NCBI GenBank assembly: GCA_902984215.1
Contig: CADWAF010000772.1
Span: 1-31,155 of the forward strand
Direction of reading: 5' to 3'
Length of the DNA stretch: 31,155 nt
Source: Willaertia magna
Taxonomy: Eukaryota; Heterolobosea; Eutetramitea; Acrasida; Naegleriidae
Part shown: piece after piece, positions 18,109 through 28,329 of the stretch
Numbering within the stretch: the stretch's first letter is position 1
Layout of the letters: each line of letters starts with the position of its first letter
Notes under the pieces: model-generated
The model's input: the letters and a program-made list of their open reading frames with translations, nothing else
Told to the model about the DNA's origin: nothing
Database searches by the model: none
Position numbers and translations under genes: made by a program

Positions 18109-18459
18109 CTTTTAATGCTTTTTTGTTATTATTGTAGTTAATTATTTTTTTTGATTGTTGTAAATTATTTTCATTACACGGCCAATTAAATACTGGATTA
18201 CAACAATTAAAAAAAGATAACTTAAAATAATTCAATCTAAAGCAATTCTTATAACTAATAATGGAAAAAGATTAAATAAAACCTAGTATACGTTCCCTAT
18301 CACCATTGTAAAATAATGTTACTTTTTATTTCGTGACCATTCAATGCTTTATTTGAAATTTTAAAAAACTCCTTAAAAAAATACTTAATTGCCAAAAAGT
18401 CTTCTTCCTTCTTTCGGAATTCAAAGAAATAAAAAATTATAAGAAAAAGTGTGTTCGGG
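18109..18459. promoter_or_regulatory. Divergent promoter of LEA-like and TPR-CHAT genes
   Basis: 351 nt without a coding frame between two starts. It contains a perfect 10-bp inverted repeat, ATTGTTGTAA at 18154-18163 and TTACAACAAT at 18198-18207, with a 34-nt spacer, about 45 nt upstream of the LEA-like start. It could be a paired factor site. Confidence 0.4.
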
Positions 18460-21128
18460 ATGGGAAATATTTCTGGTTCAAATCAAAATTCTATGAGTCA
18501 ATCAATTCTAGAGATTGATAACTTTCAGGATAAGTATGTATTACAAAATAACATTTTTTTAACTTATTCGCCAATAGAAATGATGATGAAGAAGATGAAG
18601 AGTCCGATAAGAAAATCAATAAAAATAGAAAACGAAGGAGTAGCAGTAAAAGTAATAATAACAATAAAAATGGTTCTTTTGTACTAAATACCTCAACAAC
18701 AAGTATAAATTATAATTTAGAAAAAGAAAAGGAACGTTGGGAAGAATCGGAATATGTTCAAACAATCTTTCAATTAAGATCTTTAGGAGATTTAAAGAAA
18801 TGTTTAATTTATTGTCAAGAAAAAAGAAAACTTTTATTAGAAAATGAACAAGATTTAACAAAGAGAAGTACCATTCCATTTCTTTTATATTTATATGCAG
18901 AAATATGTTTTCTTTCAGGTAAAGAAGAATTAGCATTAAAAGAATATAATCTTTGTTTAGAATTTTGTAAAGATTTATCTTATTATTGTTTACAAGGAAA
19001 TTGTTTATATCGTATAGGTTTATTATTTAAACAAGTTGAAAATTATGAAACATGTTTAAAATATTTTGAAAATTCATTAGAAATATTTCTTAAATTATCA
19101 CAAGAGAAGCCATCAGAGTTTACTTTACATCAAATAAAAACTACTTTAGAGATTGCTACAATTTATTTCTTAAGAAAAGAACAAGAGAAGGCAATTCAAA
19201 TTTTAGATAAAAGTTTAGCTGATTTAATAAATATTGAAAAAGAATGTAGTGAAGGAGATGCTACAATATTAAAAATTAAAATACTTCATTTACTTTCTTT
19301 AAATCATTTACATTTAGAAAGAATTCAAAAATCTTTTCAATTATTTGAAAAGGCAATTGACATTTCTGAAAAATTAATTATTAACCAAGGATTTATAAGA
19401 GATACAAGTATTAATACTATTAGTTCACCGTGGGATGTAAATTTACCATTAATATCAAAAGAAGATATATCTAAAAGTATACTATTATATATTTCTAATA
19501 TTTCTTTTTTAAGTTTTGAAGTATTAATAGATAATATAAAAGAAATGAAAGAAAAAAGTTTAAATTATTTATTAAAATGTATTGATTTATTATCAAGTGA
19601 TGATAAATCATTAATTCCAATTAAATTTGATTTATTTTATCAATTAGGTTCATTAAGTTATGAATCTAATAAAATACAATCTTATGCTTATTTTAAAAGA
19701 GCATTAAATTTTGTTGAATCATTAGAAGATACTATACTTTGTCAATATGGAGTATTTTTATCATCTAAAAATTCAACAACACATTTCTCTGATGAATCAA
19801 TTACATTTATTATTGAAACAATGTTAGATTCAATTTTACATTTATTAGAGAAAGATGTTCCATTAATGAAGCCACTAAGAGTTAATTTCTTTGAGAAAGA
19901 ACCAATTACAATACAGAGAATAATATCAGATATTATTGAATTATATACAAATAATGAAGGAGAATATTTACAACCATTAAAAGCATTAGAAATTATAGAA
20001 ATGACACATGCTTATAATTTTAAAAAAGAATTAGCTAAAAATATGAATTATAAAATTTCATCAGAAATGACAATTGATCAAATGAAAAATATTTTAATAA
20101 GGCATCAAAAAACATTTCCAAATACAGATAATTCTATAGTTATTTATTATTCAATGCTAGATAATAATTCAATAGGAATATGGACATTTACAGGAATAAA
20201 ATTAGAGAAAGTTAATTTTACAATTTCAAAAAAAGAAGATTATGATTTAAAACAACAAATAATTAATATGACAGAATATGTTAAACAAAAAGATGTAACA
20301 AAATTAAATTTAATATTATCTGAATTTTATAATTTATTTATTAAACCAATTGAATATTATTTAAATAGTATTGAAAGTAATAAAATGATTACAATTATAC
20401 CACAAAGTGGACCATTATTAATGATACCATTTAATGGATTATTTAATCAACAATTAAATTATTTTTTAATTGATAAATATTGTATTGATATTCAACCATC
20501 AATTTCATTTATTGATTTTAGATTTGAATTAATGAAAAGAAAATTAAATTGTACAAAAGAAAGATTATTAGAATCATTATTTATTTCTACAGATAAATCA
20601 TTTGATGAAAGAATGTCAATGTTTAATAATAAATTACCAAATAGTAAAGTTTTATTATCAACTGAAAGTAATAGAAATCAAATTATTAAAATTATTAATC
20701 AAACACAACCTGTAGCAATACAATTACTTTGTAATTTATCTAAAAACTCTTTAACTTTAGATTCATCTAATAATGAATTAATTTCATTTGATGAAATTAG
20801 TAAAGGAATATTAGAAATTGAAAATGTTGATTTACTTTCTATTCCTTATACTTTTATAGAATTACAATTATTAAAACAAAGAGATTTACATGATTTACTT
20901 AAAACCTTTTATTCAAGTCAATGTTTCTCAATTCTAACTAATAGATGGAAAATTAGAAAATCTAACAAGTATTATTCTTTAGTAATTTATTTATTCTTTA
21001 TTAAGGCAACAAAAGAGAAAGTTTATAAACCATTTGCTTTACGTCAAGCAATTTTAGAAACTTTTAAAGATTTAAATACAAAATTACAAAAAACTCCAAT
21101 TTGGATAGGTTTATTATTAATACCTTAA
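18460..21128 (+). CDS. TPR-CHAT protein, probable pseudo-protease (2 exons)
   Basis: Exon 1 (18460-18533) and exon 2 (18578-21128) join to 874 residues. The long exon-2 frame has no ATG before 19545, so without the small first exon half of the gene is missed. The N-terminus MGNISGS fits an N-myristoylation signal. It is followed by an acidic, then basic Ser/Asn linker, then TPR-like helices (about 85-420; for example YAEICFLSGKEELALKEYN). The C-terminal third is a CHAT domain: FYNLFIKPIEYYL, ITIIPQSGPLLMIPFNGLF, YFLIDKYCIDIQPS, and a late ALRQAILE with IWIGLLLI. CHAT peptidases use a His in a HxxxHG-like motif and a Cys in LSAC. Here the places read QLLCNL (740-745) and LLSIPYT, so both appear lost. 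TPR-CHAT proteins are caspase/separase relatives in bacteria, and animals have TTC28. The likely role is a scaffold or regulator, not an active protease. Confidence 0.85.
18534..18577 (+). other. Spliceosomal intron in TPR-CHAT gene (44 nt)
   Basis: The donor is GTATGT and the acceptor is AATAG, with an AT-rich interior containing a T run and TTAAC. It is phase 2. Removal joins the MGNISGS exon to the 2.5-kb open frame with no stop; without it the exon-1 frame ends at 18687. Confidence 0.88.
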
Positions 21129-22105
21129 ATAAATTCTTTTAGTCTTTGATTAGCAAACTCTTCTGCAGTCAACTCTGACAATCCACCCAAATCTTTAGGT
21201 ACTTGATGAATATCAATTTTATCTTCAACTTCTTTCCAATCATTTACCATTACAATTTTACTTGTTGTTTTCTTATCTAAGAAAGGTGAAACAGATTTCC
21301 ATAATATATAATAAGACCAACTAGGTTTATAAATATAAACAACTTTTAATCTTTCAGCATAATAATTTGCATATCTTAAAAATTCTTTAATTACTGGAAT
21401 ATCAAAATTTTTCATTGCCACAAATCGTCCATCATATAATATAACGTATTGTTCAATTAATTGATTTAATCCTTCTTCTAATGTTAATTCTTTCTTTTCA
21501 ATTTTTGGATAAATTTCTAATTGATTAAATTTAAATATTTCATTCATACCATATTCTCCAAGAAATAATGTATAATCTAATGATTCTTCTAATACTCTAT
21601 CATATGATATATGATGTTGTGGATTTATTGTAATTGTTGGTGAATTTTCTTTATCTTTTCCACACCAAAAAGCTTTTCCAGACATTAATTCTTTTTTTAA
21701 TGGTTCTGATTTTAATAATTGTGGTTTCTTTTCTAATCTCCAATCAAGAAATTCTGTCATTAAATTAATTATTGCTTGATATTGATATTTGCGAGCTATA
21801 CAAAAACGTAATATACAAAATGTATCAATTACTAAACCTAAATCTCCATTTGGATATGATTTTACAATATTTATAATTTCTTCATTAAATGATCCATTAG
21901 AATTATTTAATATTTCACTTAAATTTACAAATTGTAATTGTTCTTTAAATTTTGAAATATTCTTAAATTCATTTATTATATAATTTTCAACTTTAAAGTA
22001 AATATCTTTCTCTTCTTGAGTATTGCATGTCTTTTCCAATTTCAACAATTGAAATTCAGTTTTTTCACTAAAATAAAAAATTGGACTAATGCCACTCTCT
22101 TCCAT
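21125..22105 (-). CDS. CRAL-TRIO (Sec14-like) lipid-binding protein
   Basis: The first ATG is at 22105 (MEESGISPIF), giving 326 residues; a TTG seven codons upstream is not a likely start. Residues about 85-125 (LRFCIARKYQYQAIINLMTE, LDWRLEKKP) are the CRAL-TRIO N-terminal helices. The Sec14 lobe follows: ILYDGRFVAMKNFDI, RLKVVYIYKPSWSYYILWKSV, PFLDKKTTSKIVMVND, and IHQVPKDLGG, the floor and gate elements of the lipid pocket. It would carry or sense a phosphoinositide or another hydrophobic ligand at cytosolic membranes. The gene converges on the TPR-CHAT gene and their stop codons overlap by 3 nt in a TTAA. Confidence 0.88.
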   Translation of the reverse strand: MEESGISPIFYFSEKTEFQLLKLEKTCNTQEEKDIYFKVENYIINEFKNISKFKEQLQFVNLSEILNNSNGSFNEEIINIVKSYPNGDLGLVIDTFCILRFCIARKYQYQAIINLMTEFLDWRLEKKPQLLKSEPLKKELMSGKAFWCGKDKENSPTITINPQHHISYDRVLEESLDYTLFLGEYGMNEIFKFNQLEIYPKIEKKELTLEEGLNQLIEQYVILYDGRFVAMKNFDIPVIKEFLRYANYYAERLKVVYIYKPSWSYYILWKSVSPFLDKKTTSKIVMVNDWKEVEDKIDIHQVPKDLGGLSELTAEEFANQRLKEFI

Positions 22106-22383
22106 TTTTTTTCGCAGTGCTGTCAACTAGTATTCCGATTGAAATTGGGTTGTCATTTCGGATTTTTATAAGAAAGTTGAGAAAATTATTGTAAATGGAT
22201 TATAACAAATACCTAAAAAATAGTTTACATTAGAAGTTTAATAAAATTGTCTTCAAACTTTACAAACAAAAGTCGCTGCCATTTTCAAATTACGACAGGA
22301 CCAAAAGTAAAATATTTGGACCCCGTGTTGTGTAAAATGAAATTTTCGGAAATTGGAAAAAATTAAAATTAAAATTAAAAAAA

Positions 22384-22857
22384 ATGGCATCAAAAGTATC
22401 TAGAAAAACTTGTGCAGAATTAAAAGGATCATTTGCAACTAAATTGGTGACAGTACACCCAACAACAACTTTAGATAAATGTTTAATGGAAATGGTTGAA
22501 AATGATGTTAGACATTTACCTGTAGTTGATGACAATGGTAAATTAGTTGGTATTGTTTCTGAAAGAGATATTCGTTTAGTTATTGGTTCACCTCTTATTC
22601 ATAAAGATATGGACATTAAGAAAGAAATTGAAGAATTTTCTAAACAAACCGCTAGTGCTATTATGACTAAATCTGTTTTTACTGTCAAAGGAACCGATCC
22701 AATTGTTGAAGCAGCAAAAATCATGAGAGTTAGTAGAGTTGGCGCATTACCAATCGTTGATGATCAAGATCAAGTAATCGGAATCTTAACAAGAACCGAT
22801 ATGTTAGATCAATTAATTAGACTTTCCGAGGATCCAGAAGAAACAAATAACCAATAA
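22384..22857 (+). CDS. Tandem CBS-domain (Bateman module) protein
   Basis: A 157-aa protein made almost entirely of two CBS domains. CBS1 is at residues about 15-72 (TVHPTTTLDKCLMEMVENDV, LPVVDDNGKLVGIVSERDI) and CBS2 at about 86-147 (SAIMTKSVFTV, EAAKIMRVSRVGALPIVDDQ, VIGILTRTDML). The G-[IV]-[VL]-[ST]-x-[RT]-D motif that contacts adenosine ribose and phosphate is present in both, so nucleotide or SAM binding is plausible. With no enzyme domain attached, it may regulate a partner in trans, as small CBSX-type proteins do. The start ATG follows an AAAATT-rich leader. It ends 11 nt before the convergent WD40 gene. Confidence 0.95.
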   Translation: MASKVSRKTCAELKGSFATKLVTVHPTTTLDKCLMEMVENDVRHLPVVDDNGKLVGIVSERDIRLVIGSPLIHKDMDIKKEIEEFSKQTASAIMTKSVFTVKGTDPIVEAAKIMRVSRVGALPIVDDQDQVIGILTRTDMLDQLIRLSEDPEETNNQ

Positions 22858-22868
22858 ATTAGATATAG

Positions 22869-25800
22869 TTATTTCATATTGTTTGTCTTCAGCGATATTA
22901 AGGGGAGAATAATCTTTCTCTTTTCACTGATGGGTGTTGCCCTTGTCTTTTTCAGTGAAGGTGTTAAGGTGAGTCTGTCTTTTGCTTCGTACGTGTCGCT
23001 AGAATACGAATACGACTTTCTAGAACTAGCCACACTGTGGGTTGGTGAATTAAAGTAATTAGGTGATAGTCCCTTTGAGTTTCTTGAAATTGGAGATGAA
23101 TTGTCCTCCTCTGAGTGGGTTGGGGAAAGTGTAAGGTCAATTGGACTTGGTCTTGTTTGTGGATTTTCTTTTGTTGTGATAAGAAAGTGATTAGCGGAAA
23201 CAGCACGTAAAAACTTATGATCTCTTTGTTTTTTCTCTCCTTCACTAAGTGCTCTTTCTTCTTTCCCTTCCTTTGAAGTTGCCTTCCACAGATTTATAAT
23301 TCTTAATTGTTTCTTAATTTTGTTGATTACCCCGGACACTGTCATAACATCATCAATACGTCTCTTCTCAAAGTTAATAGGAAAATTAAATGATTTTGGA
23401 TCTGCAATAGAGTAATCATTCATTATTCTTTCAAATTCTTCGTCATTCCACTCTTTGGTCTCTTGTCTCAATGAATCCAATAAATCCCCATTTCTTGTCC
23501 AAATTGTAACTTTTGAATCTAAGGAGGAAGTCATAATACAAGAAGGCTCCTTAATAATTTGAATATGGGTGACTGCGTTATCATGAGCTTTCCATTGAAC
23601 CAGTAGTTCTGGGGCAAGGGCATTAATTTCCTTTGAATTTATGCCATATCTAGAATGAACATATTTTTGAGAGGTCCTTAAATGAGAGGCATCTATTATT
23701 GATGTTAAATCATACACACAAACATTGCCTTTTTCATCCCCTGTTATTAGCTGATTTGAAATATAATCAAAATCCATAGCAGTCACTGTGGGATATGGAT
23801 TTAAATCCATTATTAGATCATCTTCATCGTCATCCTCTTCTTCATCCTCAAATGTTCCAGTTTTAGAATTATCTGTAATAAATACCCCTTTGTCAGATGT
23901 TGTCGCTTTCTGTGGCTTTTTCTTAATCTTGGCTTTCATTGGCTCATTATGCCATTGATTAAGTATAATAAATGGATCGAAATAAGGTTTAGTTGTGAAT
24001 AACGTCATCTTTCCATTATCTTCTGCAATTACAAAGGCAGGAAGCACGCCTAACAAGCAAATACATGTAAACGTACCTCCTGAACCCTTAATGTCAGCAA
24101 CTTTGGATAAACTCTTTATATCCCAAATTATACAATTAGAATGTACATCACCCGTTATAGCTAGGATATGAGTTTTGGAAAAAGCGCTACATGTTACTTC
24201 TGCTTGGTGTCCCTTTAGCTCACGGTATTCGGTAGTTGTCCCTCTATCAAACAATACTAATACATTATTATTACAGTTCCATGAAGTGGCTATTATACAT
24301 TTTGATCCATCATCACAATAGACCAAACTAGTTATTTCAGTATCTACAATTTTAAATTTTTTAATAAAGTTTCCATTTGCAAAATTAAATATTAAAACCT
24401 CTCCAATATGATTACCAATTATTATTTTTCTGCCTCTGTCATCCAAACAAACAGTAGAAATATCGCTGTATGTTGATAAATTTTTATATGCCTTAAATAC
24501 AGCACCACTTAACCCATCCCATAGCTTAACGGATTGAGCAGAGCATGTCACAAAATGATAATTCTTTGGATTGTATAATGATGATATTACTGGAATGTCA
24601 TCAGCGCCTTTTGGATTATCTGTTCTTTCGTACTCATATACTTTAATGTTTCTACTGGCAGTTACTATCTGCTTTCTATTAGGTATATATGTAAATGAAT
24701 TAAGGTAAAATTTGTTTGTATCCAATTTCTTTTGATTATCAGATTTTAGAAAGTTTAACTCTGTAGAAATAGTTTGAGCACATTTGTGAGTTCTAATATC
24801 CCAAATTTTTACAATGCCTCTATGATCCGCACTAATAATCTGTGCAGAGTTAGGAACTGCCCAAACCCCAACAAGAGAATGTTGGTGTGGATTTCTTTGA
24901 TCTCTCAATCTAAATGGAGATCCTCCTTCTACATTAGCAATCCAAACAAGTGGCTCCCTTTCTGAACCAGCACTTATCAGAAAATGATATTCGTTTGTCC
25001 AAGCTATGGAGGATACTCCTTTGCTATGTCCAATAAATTCTTTCACTTTCGTCTCTTTCACTACATCAAATATCTTAATGGAAGAATCCAAGGATGAGGT
25101 AACAATTCTATTATCGTTTGGAAGAACAATCATATCAGTAATAACATCTGAATGAAGGCTTATTTCTTTCTTTTGAAAGAATAATTCTATGTCTTCACCT
25201 TTGTTTTGATCTTTTCCAACAACACTGTAAGATTTATCAACATTTTTTCTTCTTCGTTCGCTTAACAATCCTCTTTCCCAGTAAGTAAGCTTCCCAGTTC
25301 TTGAGGCAGAGAAAAGTGTGTTATGACGCTTAAAATATTTGATAACTGTTTGAGTTGCCTCCATTTGTTCTGTATGTTTCCAATCAAAATCCGACCTCTC
25401 TGTGCCCCAGAAATTAACACATAAATCAGCAGAACTGGTGACAAGAAAGTTGTAGGGTTCAGGTATATATTCTGCATTTAATATTGCCCCTTCGTGATCT
25501 GGTAAGGTTGCAACAGTAGAAAAGTCGCTACTGTTATAAATTCTACATCTCTTAGTTTTTCCACAAGTCACAATTTTATCCCATTCACTAAAGTAACAAA
25601 TCTTTTTAACAGCATCATCGATTTCTGAAGTTTCTATTGTTCTACATAAACCATACTCTTTTATTTCATCATCTTTAGTAGTTTGTTCTGAAACAGACTC
25701 AAGTAAGTACGACATAAAATCTTCCCAAGTAATATATTTATCTCCAGCAAAGTCAATTTCATTAAATAGCTCACATAAATTTAATACTAAATTTTTCTCA

Positions 25801-26346
25801 TCACTTCCATTTTCACTAAAATATTCATTTAATGACAAGGAAGATACTGTTGAAGAATTGTCCTCACTTTTGGCAGATTCCTTTTCTAAGGTTTTCAATA
25901 AAAAATCCTTCATTATCCCCACAAACTATTTTTTAAGAAGTTATCACACTTCCTTAATAATTACTTACATCATATCTTGAAAGTTTTCCATGTTTAAATT
26001 GCAAAAATAAAGGTTTTAACTCTTTCGTTCTCTCCTCGTTCATAGATAATAAAATTTTCATAGCAACCTTTCTTTCTCTTCTTTGTTTTCTTTTTTCTCT
26101 CATCTTTTTGTATTCTTCTCGAATTTTAGTTTTTTTTTCCTTTTCTGTTTTTTGTAGTAAAGTTTCTCTTTCTCGTCTTTTTCTTTCTTCTTCTTCCTTG
26201 ATCTTTTTCTCTTCTCTCTCCATAATTTCTATTAAATTATTATGGTCTTCTTTTATTCCTTTAGAAGCACTCTCTAATCTATCAAAAAAGTTATACTCAA
26301 TACGCCTCAGTAAAGGTGTGTTTACCCTAAGGGTATTGTTGTACAT
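22869..26346 (-). CDS. Coiled-coil / EF-hand / WD40 protein, resembling flagellar WDR49/WDR64 types (2 exons)
   Basis: Exon 1 (26346-25969) and exon 2 (25925-22869) join in phase 0 to 1144 residues. Taken separately, the first piece would be a 130-aa fragment and the second would lack an ATG start. Residues 1-126 are a highly basic and acidic coiled coil (EREEKKIKEEEERKRRERE). Residues about 165-205 hold an EF-hand-like segment (LFNEIDFAGDKYITWEDF) with a degenerate loop. Many WD40 repeats follow (about 225-940), with characteristic endings such as KIFDVV, VKIWDI, VKLWDG and VTIWTR. There is an acidic insert (EDEEEDDDEDDLIMDLN), and the last 180 residues are Ser/Thr/Lys-rich. The EF-hand plus long WD40 array recalls WDR49, WDR64 and EFCAB8, which are cilium-associated in other eukaryotes, so a flagellar role is inferred. 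It is divergent from the gene at 26893. Confidence 0.85.
25926..25968 (-). other. Spliceosomal intron in WD40 gene (43 nt)
   Basis: On the minus strand it starts GTAAGT and ends ATAG; it is AT-rich and phase 0. Removing it fuses RYD of exon 1 to FVGIMKDF of exon 2. Unspliced, the first frame ends five codons in. Confidence 0.88.
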
Positions 26347-26892
26347 TTTTTTTGGCGCTTTATATAATTATTCAAAAAAAATGTAATTAATACTAATTTT
26401 AATATTGATAAATAAATTATTAATTCTTCTATACAATCCGAAGATTTGAAATGGTTACAACCCGAATAATTTGAATTTTGATTTTCATTCAAGTAACCAG
26501 TGATTTATCTTTGTTGGGTTGCACTATTTTGATTGTTACTTGCTCAGCGGCAGTAATATTATTGAAGATGACGTTACAACAACGTGTAAAAAGTTCTTCC
26601 TTACTCTTCCTTTCCTTTAAATTAATCAAAACCAATCAAGATTAAAATAGAATTCAATTAGTGTTCCATCATCTTCCTATAGTGTCGAGTTCTATTTTTA
26701 AATTGAAGTAAATGCACATTTTTTTAGTTCCAATTTTCTGGAAAGCGAACGAGGAAGAAAATCGTTTTCATATAAAACATTCAAGATTAACTTGTTGAAA
26801 AAAAAAAGAACAACATCAAGTAACACACTTTTTTTAAATAATAATAAACCGTGTCCGCAAACAGTTCAACTTTGAAAATCGAAACAAAACAA
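26347..26892. promoter_or_regulatory. Divergent promoter, WD40 gene and NPF-motif gene
   Basis: 546 nt with no credible coding frame. It contains TTTGGCGC at 26351-26358, five bases upstream of the WD40 gene's ATG on the opposite strand, which is an E2F-type core, and TGACGT at 26569-26574. Otherwise only AT-rich runs are visible. Confidence 0.4.
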
Positions 26893-28098
26893 ATGACGCA
26901 AGACTTACGAAATAATTCATCAATTAATGGAAATGCTTTTCATGTCCACAATCCATTCCAAAATCCATTTTCCATTACAAATCCATTAAATCAACCCATT
27001 CCAATTAAAACAGCCTTTAAAACTTCACCAATGAATGAAGATAATATGTCAGTAACAACTGCAATCACAAATATTAATGAATTAAACATGCCTTCTAACC
27101 AAATTGACAGTTCAGACGATAATTCCAGTAACTATAGCTCCTCAAGTAGTCATAAGAACATTAAGAATTCTAACAATCTATCCCCTAAAGAGCCTTCATT
27201 AAACTTGTCAGAAGAGAAATTATTAAATGATTCTACAATCTCATTCTCATGTATACCCTGTTTTAATCCTAATAACTCTAGAAAAGCTCCTTCAGAAACA
27301 ACGCATCATGCTTCTATAAGAGATAAAATTATAATTCAAGGCAAGTCCTTTAAAGATTGTGAGGCTTGTCTTAAACTTAAAGATGATACCTCTAGTGGAG
27401 TAGTTGTAGTAACAAATCCATTTAAATCTAAGAATAATACTTTTGAATGTATAGTACCAATTCCACCAAAGATTACTCAAATGAAAGGCTCTTCATGTTC
27501 AAGGGTTTGTTTTGTTGAAATAAGAAATAAGGAAGATAAGGTGATTGCTACTTCAAGTGCTTTTTGGATAAGATCTAGAAGTAGACAACAATTAAGTAAA
27601 GATTTAAAGAGAAAACAAAAGGAAGAAGATTCAGCAGTTGATGTTGTTCCAGTTGTAAATAATAACAAATCTAACAAAAAGAAGAATGATAGTATTGGCA
27701 AAAGAAAGAGAAAAGAAGATGAAGAAAGTAAAGCAGCAGTTGAGTTAGATATGAAACATCAAAAGAAAGAAGAAAAGGTTGCTGTCAATAGTAATGAAAC
27801 AAATAACAGTGACGCGGCCTTAGCCTCAGCCACTATTTTACCTTCTATTGCAAATATTATTTCACCAAATGTAAATGTTCCAATAGTCGTTGAAGATGAA
27901 ATAATGAAAGATGATGAAAATATTACAATTTCTAAGAAGAAATATCAAAAGATGGAGTCTGACATTAAGAAATTGAAGAGTGTTGTAGAAAAACAACAAT
28001 ACAATATTAGTTGGCTTTCTAAGTTTGTAGCTGCTCAATCGCAATCTATTATTGCTCTTCAACGCCAAGTACAAGAAATATTAGAGAAAAACAAGTAA
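26893..28098 (+). CDS. NPF-motif protein with possible Ig-like (IPT-type) domain and C-terminal coiled coil
   Basis: The first ATG in the frame is at 26893 (MTQDLRNN), 401 residues; the frame is open a further 14 codons upstream from a GTG, so an unseen upstream exon is possible. The N-terminus has NPF at residues 20-22 and 24-26 (HNPFQNPFSITNPL), and another NPF lies near 174. NPF tripeptides bind EH domains in endocytosis. Residues about 142-230 (IIIQGKSFKDCEACLKLK, TFECIVPIPP, RVCFVEIRNKEDKVIATSSA) resemble the beta-sandwich of an IPT/TIG or Rel-type domain. Basic stretches (KDLKRKQKE, GKRKRKEDEE) may be nuclear signals, and residues about 345-401 form a coiled coil. A DNA-binding factor and an endocytic adaptor are both possible. 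I do not recognise a family. Confidence 0.75.
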   Translation: MTQDLRNNSSINGNAFHVHNPFQNPFSITNPLNQPIPIKTAFKTSPMNEDNMSVTTAITNINELNMPSNQIDSSDDNSSNYSSSSSHKNIKNSNNLSPKEPSLNLSEEKLLNDSTISFSCIPCFNPNNSRKAPSETTHHASIRDKIIIQGKSFKDCEACLKLKDDTSSGVVVVTNPFKSKNNTFECIVPIPPKITQMKGSSCSRVCFVEIRNKEDKVIATSSAFWIRSRSRQQLSKDLKRKQKEEDSAVDVVPVVNNNKSNKKKNDSIGKRKRKEDEESKAAVELDMKHQKKEEKVAVNSNETNNSDAALASATILPSIANIISPNVNVPIVVEDEIMKDDENITISKKKYQKMESDIKKLKSVVEKQQYNISWLSKFVAAQSQSIIALQRQVQEILEKNK

Positions 28099-28329
28099 GC
28101 TTTCTTGTAGAAAGATAACTGAGTTAAGAATTTTGTAAAGTTAGAATGTAAATAAGAAAACAGGCAATCTACTAGGATTTAAAACAGCGCTGCAGAATTA
28201 ATAACAGTGTTGTAATCATTGTAAAACTTAAAGCAAAATGTAAAATAAATACATGTATGAAATAAATATTTATTTTAAAAAATTACAAAAACATTTAAAA
28301 ACCTTGTTAATAAATAAAATTTAATTTAT

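Noticed and set aside
19545..21128. Separate 527-aa CHAT-only gene starting at 19545
   Set aside because: The frame is open without a stop back to 18579 and codes for TPR-like helices; 19545 is simply the first ATG in that long exon.
18460..21128. CRISPR-linked caspase-like defence system suggested by TPR-CHAT
   Set aside because: No repeat array, Cas gene or partner effector is present. The neighbours are ordinary eukaryotic genes and the gene has a spliceosomal intron.
25954..26346. Independent 130-aa coiled-coil gene
   Set aside because: Its last codons lie in a GTAAGT intron, and the next exon continues in frame as the WD40 protein.
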